In this document: in pieces, positions 43,512-50,662 of the stretch | Numbering within the stretch: position 1 is the first letter of the stretch | Layout: every line of letters starts with the position of its first letter | Assembly: GCA_965205385.1 (NCBI GenBank) | Contig: CBDBGS010000008.1 | Coordinates: forward strand, 1,302,001 to 1,366,000 | DNA: 64,000 nucleotides | DNA from: CATOSP01 sp965205385 | Lineage (GTDB): Bacteria; Chloroflexota; Dehalococcoidia; Lucifugimonadales; UBA3495 | Reading direction: 5' to 3' | Translations under genes and position numbers: made by a program | Notes under the pieces: model-generated | Told to the model about the DNA's origin: nothing | Databases searched by the model: none | What the model saw: only the letters and a program-made list of their open reading frames with translations

Positions 43512-45431
43512 TTAGACCTCTCGGAACTCGCCTTCGACGGTGTCCTCGCCCGGGGGGTCGTCGCCAGTGGGCATGTCGTCCGCGGTTTCTCCACCTGGGG
43601 CGGGCCCACCGGCGGCAGCTCCACTTTGGCTATAAACCGCCTCGCCCAGGCGTTGCAGAGAGTTGTTCAGGTCGGTGGTCGCAGTTTGGATTTCGGCTAG
43701 ATTACTGCCGGCCAAGGCAGTTTTCAGAACGTTTAACTTGCCATCTACCTCGGCCTTGAGGTCTTCCGGCACCTTGTCCGCGTTGTCCTCCAGCAATTTC
43801 TCGGTGTTGTATACCAGGGAGTCCCCTTGGTTGCGTGTCTCGGCCTCGGCGCGGCGCTGCTGGTCCTCGGCTTCGTGGGCCCTGGCCTCGTCGACCATCC
43901 GGTTAATCTCCTCCTTGGAGAGGCCGGACCCGGACTGGATGACGATCTTTTGCTCCTTGCCGGTGCCTTTGTCCTGGGCCGACACGCTGAGGATGCCGTT
44001 GGCGTCGATGTCGAACATCACTTCAATCTGTGGTACGCCCCGGGGGGCCGGGAGGATTCCATCCAACATAAACCGTCCGATGGACTTGTTATCCCCCGCC
44101 ATGGGGCGCTCTCCCTGGAGGACGTGGATGTCCACGGTGGTCTGACCGTTGGCGGCGGTTGTAAAGGTCTCGGCCTTCCGGGTCGGGATGGTGGTGTTCC
44201 GGGGGATCAGCGTGGTCAACACGCTGCCCAGGGTTTCCAGCCCCAGCGTAAGGGGGGTGACGTCGAGCAGCACCAGATCGCCGACCTCACCGGCGAGCAC
44301 GCCGGCCTGGATGGCTGCTCCGAGGGCTACGGCCTCGTCGGGGTTGACGTTCCGGTTGGGCTCGCGGCCAAATACCTGCTTCACCTTCTCCTGGACGGAG
44401 GGCATACGGGTCATTCCGCCCACCATAATAACCTCGTCGATTTCGGTGGCTGCTAGGCCCGCGTCGCTAAGAGCCTGTTTGCATGGGGATTCGGTGCGCG
44501 TGATCAGGTTGCCTACCAGTTGCTCCAACCTTGCCCTGCTCAGGGTCTTGACCAAGTGGGCGGGGCCGGTGGCGTCGGCGGTTATGAAGGGCAAGTTGAT
44601 CTCCGTCTCGAGGACGCTGGAGAGCTCAACCTTTGCCCGTTCCGCGGCGTCGCGGAGCCGTTGGAGGGCCATCCGGTCCTTGCTGAGGTCGATGCCGGAC
44701 TCCTGGCGGAACTCCTGGATCAACCACTCCAGTATCTCCTGGTCGAAGTCGTCGCCGCCCAGATAGGTGTCGCCGTTGGTGGACTTTACCTCGAATACGC
44801 CGTCACCCAACTGGAGGATGGTAATGTCAAAAGTGCCGCCGCCAAGGTCGAACACGGCGATTGTGGCGTCGGTTTTGGTCTTGTCCACGCCGTAGGCCAG
44901 GGAAGACGCGGTGGGCTCGTTTATGATCCTTAGCACTTCCAGGCCGGCGATGGTCCCCGCGTCTTTGGTGGCCTGCCGCTGGGAGTCGTTGAAGTAGGCG
45001 GGAACGGTGATCACGGCCTGGGTGATCTTCTCTCCCAGCTTGGCTTCGGCATCCTGCTTTATCTTTTGGAGGACAAAGGAGGAGATTTGAGGTGGAGCGT
45101 GGGCCTCGCCATTCATCTCCACATGGGCGTCGCCGTCAGACGCTCTGACAATTTTGTAGGGTAAGCGGTTGATGGCGCTCTGGACCTCGGCGTCCTCGAA
45201 TTTGCGGCCCATGAGGCGCTTGACGGAGAACAGGGTGTTTTCAGGGTTGGTCACCGCCTGCCGCTTGGCGATTTGGCCCACGTACCTTTCACCGGTACGG
45301 CTATTCACGGCGACGACGGAAGGGGTCAACCTGCCCCCTTCGGCGTTTTCAATAATAATGGGTTCGCCTGCCTCGATCACGGCGGCAACCGAATTGGTCG
45401 TTCCCAGATCGATTCCCAGGACTTTGCTCAT
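43512..45431 (-). CDS. dnaK: Chaperone DnaK (Hsp70)
   Basis: A 639-residue Hsp70. The N-terminal ATPase has VLGIDLGTTNSVAAV, VITVPAYFNDSQRQATKDAG, VFDLGGGTFDITIL and VGGMTRMPSVQEKVK. The substrate-binding domain has LLDVTPLTLGLETLG. The C-terminal lid ends with an acidic DDPPGEDTVEGEFREV-type tail (family EEVD-like variants). AAAGGAG precedes the ATG at 45431. It is the last gene of the hspR-grpE-dnaK unit, 61 nt after grpE. Confidence 0.98.
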   Translation of the reverse strand: MSKVLGIDLGTTNSVAAVIEAGEPIIIENAEGGRLTPSVVAVNSRTGERYVGQIAKRQAVTNPENTLFSVKRLMGRKFEDAEVQSAINRLPYKIVRASDGDAHVEMNGEAHAPPQISSFVLQKIKQDAEAKLGEKITQAVITVPAYFNDSQRQATKDAGTIAGLEVLRIINEPTASSLAYGVDKTKTDATIAVFDLGGGTFDITILQLGDGVFEVKSTNGDTYLGGDDFDQEILEWLIQEFRQESGIDLSKDRMALQRLRDAAERAKVELSSVLETEINLPFITADATGPAHLVKTLSRARLEQLVGNLITRTESPCKQALSDAGLAATEIDEVIMVGGMTRMPSVQEKVKQVFGREPNRNVNPDEAVALGAAIQAGVLAGEVGDLVLLDVTPLTLGLETLGSVLTTLIPRNTTIPTRKAETFTTAANGQTTVDIHVLQGERPMAGDNKSIGRFMLDGILPAPRGVPQIEVMFDIDANGILSVSAQDKGTGKEQKIVIQSGSGLSKEEINRMVDEARAHEAEDQQRRAEAETRNQGDSLVYNTEKLLEDNADKVPEDLKAEVDGKLNVLKTALAGSNLAEIQTATTDLNNSLQRLGEAVYSQSGAAAGGPAPGGETADDMPTGDDPPGEDTVEGEFREV

Positions 45432-45492
45432 GACCTATCTCCTTTCTGACGATTAACGAGTTACTTGCAAAAATGCTATCGCTAGGTTGGCC

Positions 45493-46053
45493 CTATTCCC
45501 GGACGACGATCACTTGGGCGGGTTGAATAACCCGGTCGTGGAGGCGGTAGCCGCCGCGCACCACCTGGATGACGTAGCCGGGAGGATACTCGGAACTCAC
45601 CTCGGTCCCGAGGGCTTCATGCTCAAGGGGGTTGAACAAGGCGCCAATTCCAACGATGGGAACAACGCCTTCGGACTCCAATAGGTTCAGCAGCTTCCGC
45701 TGGATCAACTTGACGCCTTCCAGCCAAGAAGAGCCGGGCCCACCTTCCCCCGCGTGGGTGATCGCTAGGTCCAGATCCTCGTGCACGGGTAGGAGCTTGG
45801 TCAGGAGGCGGCTGTTGGAGAATTTGGCCGAGGAGATGCGTTCCTCGTCCGTCCTGCGCCGGAAGTTGGCCAGGTCCGCCTGGGCGCGTTGGGCCAAGTC
45901 CAGATTCTGGCTGGCCCCCTTTTGGGCCCCTTCCAGGTCACTCAGAAGAGCGTCGACCCGCTGTTCGAGGGGTAGATGGGAGTGCCGGTCAGCGGCCTCG
46001 GACGCGCCGGGCTCCTCCTGGGGGACCTTCCATTCTTCTTGCTCTTTTGTCAT
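45493..46053 (-). CDS. grpE: Nucleotide exchange factor GrpE
   Basis: A 186-residue GrpE, the ADP-release factor for DnaK. A coiled-coil helix (about 25-80, ADRHSHLPLEQRVDALLSDL then RAQADLANFRRRTDEER) is followed by the four-helix part with LLTKLLPVHEDLDLAI. The beta wing has FNPLEHEALGTEVSSEYPPG and ends VIQPAQVIVVRE. It is located between hspR and dnaK, with 44 nt to hspR. Confidence 0.95.
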   Translation of the reverse strand: MTKEQEEWKVPQEEPGASEAADRHSHLPLEQRVDALLSDLEGAQKGASQNLDLAQRAQADLANFRRRTDEERISSAKFSNSRLLTKLLPVHEDLDLAITHAGEGGPGSSWLEGVKLIQRKLLNLLESEGVVPIVGIGALFNPLEHEALGTEVSSEYPPGYVIQVVRGGYRLHDRVIQPAQVIVVRE

Positions 46054-46097
46054 AAACGATGCCTCTGGATTCAGATATACATAAGTCAGAACCGGCC

Positions 46098-46652
46098 TTA
46101 GTCTTCAAGGGGCAGCCCGGTGGACTCAAAGAGGGCTGCCAATTCCTGCTCTATTATCTCCTGAAGTGGGGTGTCCTGGGTAGCCGCGCCCAGGCGTTCG
46201 CGGAGGAGCAACAGCTTCTCGACCATGCCCAGGGCGAATTCGACTCCGGCCAGGTTAAGTCCCAGGCGGCCGGAAAGGTATTGGATCAGCCGGACTCTGC
46301 GGATGTCGTCCCGGGAATAAAGCCGGAGCATCCCGAGAGTCCTGCCGGGGTTGATGAGTCCAAGCCTTTCGTACTTACGCAGGGTCTGTGGATGAACGTC
46401 CAAGATTCGGGCGGCTACGCTGATGATGTAGACCCCCTCCATTTGAGGGTCTTGCCGCGCGTCTTGGGAGGCGGGGTCTGTCAGGCCGGGAGTCCGCTCG
46501 TCCGTGGACTCCGCCCGGCGGGAGTCTTGGGGTCTGGGCACGGGTTGTTGCTGGGAGGACCCTTCCCGCGCTTCCACTCTTAATCTGGTGCGTCGCTGCA
46601 TCTGTCCGCTCACTTCGGGCTGGTCATCCGGGCCCAATTCCCGGAATATCAA
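46098..46652 (-). CDS. hspR: MerR-family heat-shock repressor HspR
   Basis: A 184-residue protein with a MerR-type winged HTH at about 72-140: MEGVYIISVAARILDVHPQT, then LRKYERLGLINPGRT and a recognition RLYSRDDIRRVRLIQYLSGR. This is the HspR signature (Y-x-ISVAA...HPQTLRxYE). A hydrophobic helical C-terminal half resembles a dimerisation helix. The first 70 residues are low-complexity and polar, unlike typical HspR, so translation may start at ATG 46442. The operon order is hspR-grpE-dnaK; dnaJ is elsewhere. HspR represses heat-shock operons via HAIR operators and is itself titrated by DnaK. Confidence 0.85.
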   Translation of the reverse strand: MIFRELGPDDQPEVSGQMQRRTRLRVEAREGSSQQQPVPRPQDSRRAESTDERTPGLTDPASQDARQDPQMEGVYIISVAARILDVHPQTLRKYERLGLINPGRTLGMLRLYSRDDIRRVRLIQYLSGRLGLNLAGVEFALGMVEKLLLLRERLGAATQDTPLQEIIEQELAALFESTGLPLED

Positions 46653-46728
46653 CCCCTAGACGAATCCAGTAAAGAGTCCCCGCCGTAATAGTCCGGTAAT
46701 ACCAGGCTGTTATGATATTCGTAGATTG

Positions 46729-46744
46729 GTACTAACGTTGGTAC
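46729..46744 (-). promoter_or_regulatory. Imperfect palindrome in the hspR leader
   Basis: GTACTAAC and GTTGGTAC (46729-46744) form an inverted repeat with one mismatch in eight. Wider arms TACCAGG (near 46700) and CCTGGTA (46751) surround it. It lies in the 147-nt hspR leader, so it could be an operator or an mRNA structure. Binding partner unknown. Confidence 0.4.
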
Positions 46745-46805
46745 GAATTCCTGGTAGGACCAAATCGGTTTGAATATTCGCAATAACGAGACTCATAGCG
46801 ACCGT

Positions 46806-46844
46806 ATAATACATGTTGACACGCAGCGTGTCAACTAGGATAAT
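46806..46844. promoter_or_regulatory. Overlapping divergent promoters sharing a palindromic operator (HspR-like)
   Basis: A perfect inverted repeat, arms GTTGACACGC and GCGTGTCAAC around a central A, spans 46815-46835. Plus strand: -35 TTGACA (46816-46821), 17 bp, -10 GATAAT (46839-46844), driving the zinc-ribbon gene. Minus strand: -35 TTGACA (46834-46829), 17 bp, -10 TATTAT (46811-46806), driving hspR-grpE-dnaK. Both -35 boxes are parts of the palindrome. The spacing TTGA-N11-TCAA equals that of the HspR operator HAIR (CTTGAGT-N7-ACTCAAG). HspR binding is therefore inferred, with both promoters blocked together. Confidence 0.8.
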
Positions 46845-46894
46845 GCACTTGAGTTAAAGCAGAAGTGGACATCCTTGTGAGGAGGAGAGCAGTG

Positions 46895-47074
46895 ATGATT
46901 AAGTTCAAGTTGTGCCCAAGGTGCCGGGGAGACCTCTATCTAGCCGAGGACATCTTTGGGAGGTACCTGAGCTGTCTCCAGTGTGGATACCTGAAGGACG
47001 TGCCGGACGATGTGGTGGAGAAGCTCGCTCTAGGTCCCGTGAGGGAGGATGAGATGGAGAGGGAGGCTGCTTAG
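46895..47074 (+). CDS. Small zinc-ribbon protein
   Basis: A 59-residue protein with two CxxC pairs (LCPRC and SCLQC, about residues 7-29) in a zinc-ribbon arrangement, KLCPRCRGDLYLAEDIFGRY then LSCLQCGYLKD. A short acidic tail follows. The ATG at 46895 has GGAGG about eight bases upstream; a GTG ten codons earlier is less likely. It is driven by the plus-strand promoter that shares the palindrome with hspR, so it is probably co-regulated with heat-shock genes. Function unknown. Confidence 0.75.
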   Translation: MIKFKLCPRCRGDLYLAEDIFGRYLSCLQCGYLKDVPDDVVEKLALGPVREDEMEREAA

Positions 47075-47085
47075 CGGGGCCAGCA

Positions 47086-47129
47086 GGCCGACCCGGACAA
47101 GCTAACGCCGCGTTAGCCCCGGGTCGGCC
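47086..47129. terminator. Large two-tier hairpin between convergent genes
   Basis: Outer stem GGCCGACCCGG (47086-47096) pairs perfectly over 11 bp with CCGGGTCGGCC (47119-47129). Inside, GCTAACG (47101-47107) pairs with CGTTAGC (47111-47117). There is no T run, so classical termination is uncertain. Position between the zinc-ribbon gene and the convergent molybdoenzyme favours a bidirectional terminator. Confidence 0.55.
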
Positions 47130-47165
47130 GCACGAAACGCGTTTAGGTCAGGGGATAGGGGCCGA

Positions 47166-47798
47166 TTACTTGGTTAGCTCTGGCCAGAAGCGTTCTTCTT
47201 TCCAAGGGTCCGCGTTGTTGTTGTAACCTCGTTGTTCCCAGAATCCCGGCGCATCCTCAGCCATAAACTCGATTCCATTGACCCACTTGGCGCTCTTCCA
47301 CCCGTAACGGCTGGGGATAATCAACCTCAGCGGCCAGCCGTGGCCCGCCCCCAGTTCCTTTCCGTCTTGTTTGTGGGCCAATAGGCCCTCTTCCAACGCC
47401 AGGTCCAGCGGGAGGTTGGTCGTATACCCGCCGTAGCAATGCGCCATCACGAACTTTGCCTGCGGCTTCGGGCGGGCCAATTCGGCGATGGCGGCCAGGG
47501 TGATGCCTTCCCAGGTGTTGTCTAACTGGCTCCACTGGGTCACGCAGTGGAAATCCGCAGTGACCGTGGTCCACTCCAGGTTGGTGAATTCCTTCCAACT
47601 CAGCTCGACTTCCCGCTCCACGAGGCCGAACACATTGAGAGAATAGGCGGCCAGGTCTATTTTAGGAGTGGAGCCGTAGGTCAGCACGGGAAACTTGGTA
47701 GTCAGGAACTGCCCCGGCGGGACGCGGTCTCCCATACCCTGGTCCGGGGCGGTTTTAACACGATCGGGACGTTTCAAGTAGCACCTCTGTGGCCGCAC
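47166..47798 (-). CDS. Sulfite-oxidase-like molybdopterin oxidoreductase
   Basis: A 210-residue minimal Moco domain of the sulfite oxidase family. RVPPGQFLTTKFPVLTYG at the N terminus, ADFHCVTQWSQLDN with the molybdenum-ligand Cys, VMAHCYGGYTTNLPL, LRLIIPSRYGWKSAKW and APGFWEQRGYN are the family motifs. It has no dimerisation domain and no signal peptide, so it is probably cytoplasmic or uses a partner. The GTG start at 47798 has AGAGG upstream; ATG at 47735 is an alternative. Substrate unknown. Confidence 0.88.
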   Translation of the reverse strand: MRPQRCYLKRPDRVKTAPDQGMGDRVPPGQFLTTKFPVLTYGSTPKIDLAAYSLNVFGLVEREVELSWKEFTNLEWTTVTADFHCVTQWSQLDNTWEGITLAAIAELARPKPQAKFVMAHCYGGYTTNLPLDLALEEGLLAHKQDGKELGAGHGWPLRLIIPSRYGWKSAKWVNGIEFMAEDAPGFWEQRGYNNNADPWKEERFWPELTK

Positions 47799-48317
47799 CT
47801 CACGCCTCTAAAGAGGGTGAATTACCACGGCATGAGTCTGCGAACCATGTTATCGGGCAGGCTAAATGGTGTCAACGCGACGGCGCGTTCGGCCAGGAGC
47901 GATCGAATAACGGTTGATTCCACCGTCACTACGACCTTCGCCGGGGTGACCAGTTCACGGCCTGACGTGTTACTTGACGGGGCTCGAGGATTCGGGCCAT
48001 GGATTCCCGCTTTCGCGGAAAAGACGCGACCTGGGGTGATGACGGACCTGGGGTGATGCCGAGAGCTGGGGTGATGCCGAGAGCTGGGGTGATGCCGAGA
48101 GCTGGGCGTATTCCATGGGTGGGGTTCGTCCCACGACGAGACAATAATCCGCATCGAGTCCCATCTGTCGAGAGAGGCAGAGTGTTGCGTTACGGAGAGA
48201 ACCGGTGGAGAGACCCGGTGCGCCCTGGCGCTAGGCCAGGGCCGCGGAGTCGGCTGGGTAGTTACATGACCGGCGTTGGAGAAGGGGGTCGAGGCTGCAT
48301 GGGAAACGGGTGGGCCT
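47799..48317. other. Spacer with repeat copies between the molybdoenzyme and selD
   Basis: No gene supported over about 520 nt. It contains a dispersed inverted-repeat copy at 48001-48027 (GATTCCCGCTTTCGCGG) and an 18-bp tandem array. The open frames through it are repeat-encoded. No tRNA-Sec was found here despite the adjacency to selD. Confidence 0.5.
48031..48106. repeat. 18-bp tandem repeat array
   Basis: Three perfect copies of CTGGGGTGATGCCGAGAG at 48048-48065, 48066-48083 and 48084-48101. A 17-nt variant (CTGGGGTGATGACGGAC) precedes them and a partial copy (CTGGG) follows. Not inside a credible gene. Confidence 0.95.
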
Positions 48318-49361
48318 CTAATTCAATACCTGTATCTGGTGTTGGGAGCCATCCACGATGTCGCCGATAATCACTCCGGCCACTCCCGCATCTTCTAGCC
48401 CTGTCATCAGCAGGTCCAGATTTTCCGGCGCCACTGATATCATCAGTCCCCCGGAAGTCTGGGCGTCGCACATTAGCAGTTTCATCTCTTCCGTCGTACC
48501 CTGGTCCCAATGGACAGTGTCGGAGACGGCTTGCAAATTGCGGTGAGTGCCACCTGGAACGACCCCTTCCTGCAACAGGTCCCAGGCTCCGGGAAGGACA
48601 GGGACCTGGTCGAAACGGATGCGGGAGCTCACGTTGCTGCCCCTGACCATGGAGCGGAGGTGGCCCATCAACCCGTAGCCGGTGATGTCGGTGCAGGCGT
48701 TGACCCCTACCATCATCATTACTTCTGACGCGGCCTTATTGAGAGTGGCCATGGTGTCAACCGCCGCCTGCAACACGACGGGGTCGGTCTTGCCCTGCTT
48801 GCATCCCGTGGTGATGATTCCGGTTCCGATCGGTTTCGTCAGGACAAGGATATCGCCCGGACGCGCGCCGGCGTTGGTAACCTGGGTGCCCGGTTCGACG
48901 AGGCCCACGACTGATAGGCCGTACTTGGGCTCGGAATCGTCGACGGTGTGACCACCGGCGATCAGACACCCAGCCTCTGCCGCTTTGTCGTAACCGCCAC
49001 GCAGGACGGTGCCCAGCATGTCCCTGGCCAGGTCCGCGGGGAATCCCACGACGTTGAGGGCCAACAAGGGCCGTCCTCCCATGGCGTACACATCGCTCAG
49101 GGAGTTGGCCGCGGCAATGGTCCCGAAGTCGTAGGGATCATCGGTGATGGGTGTGAAGAAGTCGACCGTAAGGATCAGGGCCGTGTCCTGGCTAATCCGG
49201 TATACGGCCGCGTCGTCGCCCGTTTCGGTGCCCACCAGAAGGTTGGGATGGGTAATCATGGGTAGCTGACTCAGGACCTGGACCAGGTCCTCCATGCTGA
49301 GCTTGCCCGCTCAACCAGCGCAGTGGGACAGCTCGGTCAGACGTATTTCGCTACTTTGCAT
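48318..49361 (-). CDS. selD: Selenide, water dikinase, itself a selenoprotein (in-frame TGA = Sec17)
   Basis: SelD makes selenophosphate from selenide and ATP for Sec-tRNA and other selenium uses. ATG at 49361 (GAGG seven bases upstream) starts MQSSEIRLTELSHCAGUAGK. TGA at 49313-49311 reads as residue 17, exactly where E. coli SelD has catalytic Cys17; Lys20 follows. Downstream, the AIR-synthase fold has LLVGTETGDDAAVYRI, TVDFFTPITDDPYDFG, AAANSLSDVYAMGGRPLLAL, CLIAGGHTVDDSEPKYGL and DITGYGLMGHL. Without readthrough the remaining frame would begin at ATG 49295, without the catalytic residues. Total length 347 including Sec. A stem-loop follows the TGA. Confidence 0.93.
49273..49291 (-). promoter_or_regulatory. 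Candidate bacterial SECIS hairpin
   Basis: On the coding strand AGGACCT (49291-49285) pairs with AGGTCCT (49279-49273) around loop GGTCC. The loop begins 26 nt after the TGA codon. Bacterial SECIS elements are small stem-loops just downstream of UGA with a GGU-containing apical loop, so it fits. The stem also encodes conserved residues, so chance pairing is not excluded. Confidence 0.6.
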
Positions 49362-49747
49362 TGATGCCTCACTTTGGGGAGATGGAGGCTATTATAGCAA
49401 AGCTCGGCAGGGGAGACGGAGTGAGGGGATTTTTCTTGGCGAAATTGCATTAAGGCCGTAGCCCGGGAATAGCGAATTGCCAGGTCATTTCACGGAACTG
49501 TCAGATTGGGGAGGTGGATTCCCGCTTTCTTGGGAATGACGGGTGAGGGGAAGATGGACTTGTGGGGAACGCGGGGCTGTGGGGGTGTTGGGATACTTGC
49601 AATGCAAATGCGATGGCGTGGGACCATTTCGGCCATGTTTCGCCGCAAACCCGCATCAAATATTCCTTGTATCTCGGTACAGTGGGTTGACATAATAACG
49701 GCGCTGGCGATTCTCTAACGAAACACCGTAAGATCCGAAGGGTGCGA
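49362..49747. other. Spacer between selD and the ABC transporter
   Basis: No gene supported in 386 nt. A dispersed inverted repeat lies at 49515-49542, with ATTCCC (49518-49523), an eight-base centre and GGGAAT (49532-49537). TTGACA at about 49688 could be a -35 for the ABC genes, but no good -10 was seen. Confidence 0.5.
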
Positions 49748-50662
49748 ATGGACGACCTCGTGATCCGGACCCACGGCTTGACGAAACGATATGGGCGGGT
49801 GCTCGCCGTGGATCAGCTCTCCCTGGAGGTCCCCAGGGGAAGCGTGTTCGGCCTGCTGGGTCCCAACGGCTCGGGCAAGACGACGGTCATGGGGATGTTG
49901 CTCGGCCTCGTTAGGTCCACCTCGGGCAGCTACGAGCTATTCTCACCGGACACCCCTGAGCGGCAGGCCCTTCGCCGCGTTGGGGCCATTGTGGAGACAC
50001 CTTCGTTCTACCCCTACCTTTCCGGGCGGAACAACCTGAAGTATTTTCAGGGTGTTCTAGGGCGGGGCACTCCTGGAGAAATAGACGGTCTCCTCAGGCG
50101 AGTCGGGCTGATGGACCGGGCTGACGACCGCTTCCACACCTACTCCTTGGGCATGAAGCAACGGCTGGGCATCGCCTGTTCGCTCCTGGGAAATCCGGAC
50201 CTTTTGTTTTTGGACGAACCAACAAACGGGATGGACCCCGCGGGTATGGCCGAGGTCAGAGTGTTGGTCCGGGGTCTGGGCGACGGCGACCGCACCGTTC
50301 TGCTTTCCAGCCACCTGCTACACGAGGTGGAGCAGGTCTGCGATAGCGTTGCGATTCTTTCCAGGGGCAAATTGATCGCCCAAGGAGCTGTGGCAGACTT
50401 GTTGCACTCGAATGAGGGGGTGAGGCTGTTTACCACGGACGACTCCGTAGCCCAAAAGATCCTGGCCGACCTTGACTGGGTGGAGGGGGTGACCGCCAAG
50501 GGGCAGGGGCTGGACGTGAGCGCGCCCATCGCCCGATCCTGGGAGTTGACCCGTACACTCGGCAACTCGCAGGTCTACGTGACGGAGATGTGGCCATTGC
50601 AGGTGTCTTTAGAACGGTATTTCCTAGACGTCACCGCCGAGGACGAAGGAGTGACTCAGTGA
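49748..50662 (+). CDS. ABC transporter ATP-binding protein
   Basis: A 304-residue ABC ATPase. Walker A is GPNGSGKTT (about 38-46), the signature is YSLGMKQRLG and Walker B is LLFLDEPTNGMDP. The C-terminal 80 residues form the extension typical of ABC-2-type exporter subunits (CcmA-like). ATG at 49748 has AGGG upstream; a GTG six bases earlier is possible. It overlaps the permease start by one base (TGATG). Confidence 0.93.
   Translation: MDDLVIRTHGLTKRYGRVLAVDQLSLEVPRGSVFGLLGPNGSGKTTVMGMLLGLVRSTSGSYELFSPDTPERQALRRVGAIVETPSFYPYLSGRNNLKYFQGVLGRGTPGEIDGLLRRVGLMDRADDRFHTYSLGMKQRLGIACSLLGNPDLLFLDEPTNGMDPAGMAEVRVLVRGLGDGDRTVLLSSHLLHEVEQVCDSVAILSRGKLIAQGAVADLLHSNEGVRLFTTDDSVAQKILADLDWVEGVTAKGQGLDVSAPIARSWELTRTLGNSQVYVTEMWPLQVSLERYFLDVTAEDEGVTQ

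Noticed and set aside
43827..44456. Plus-strand 209-codon frame over dnaK
   Set aside because: Antisense shadow of dnaK.
46849..46855. CTTGAGT half of a canonical HAIR
   Set aside because: No ACTCAAG partner at the required distance; the perfect palindrome at 46815-46835 is the better operator.
48048..48101. CRISPR-like array
   Set aside because: Repeats are 18 bp with no spacers and no cas genes; it is a simple tandem repeat.
47799..48317. tRNA-Sec search beside selD
   Set aside because: No TCA-anticodon cloverleaf with long acceptor arm could be folded; selC must be elsewhere.
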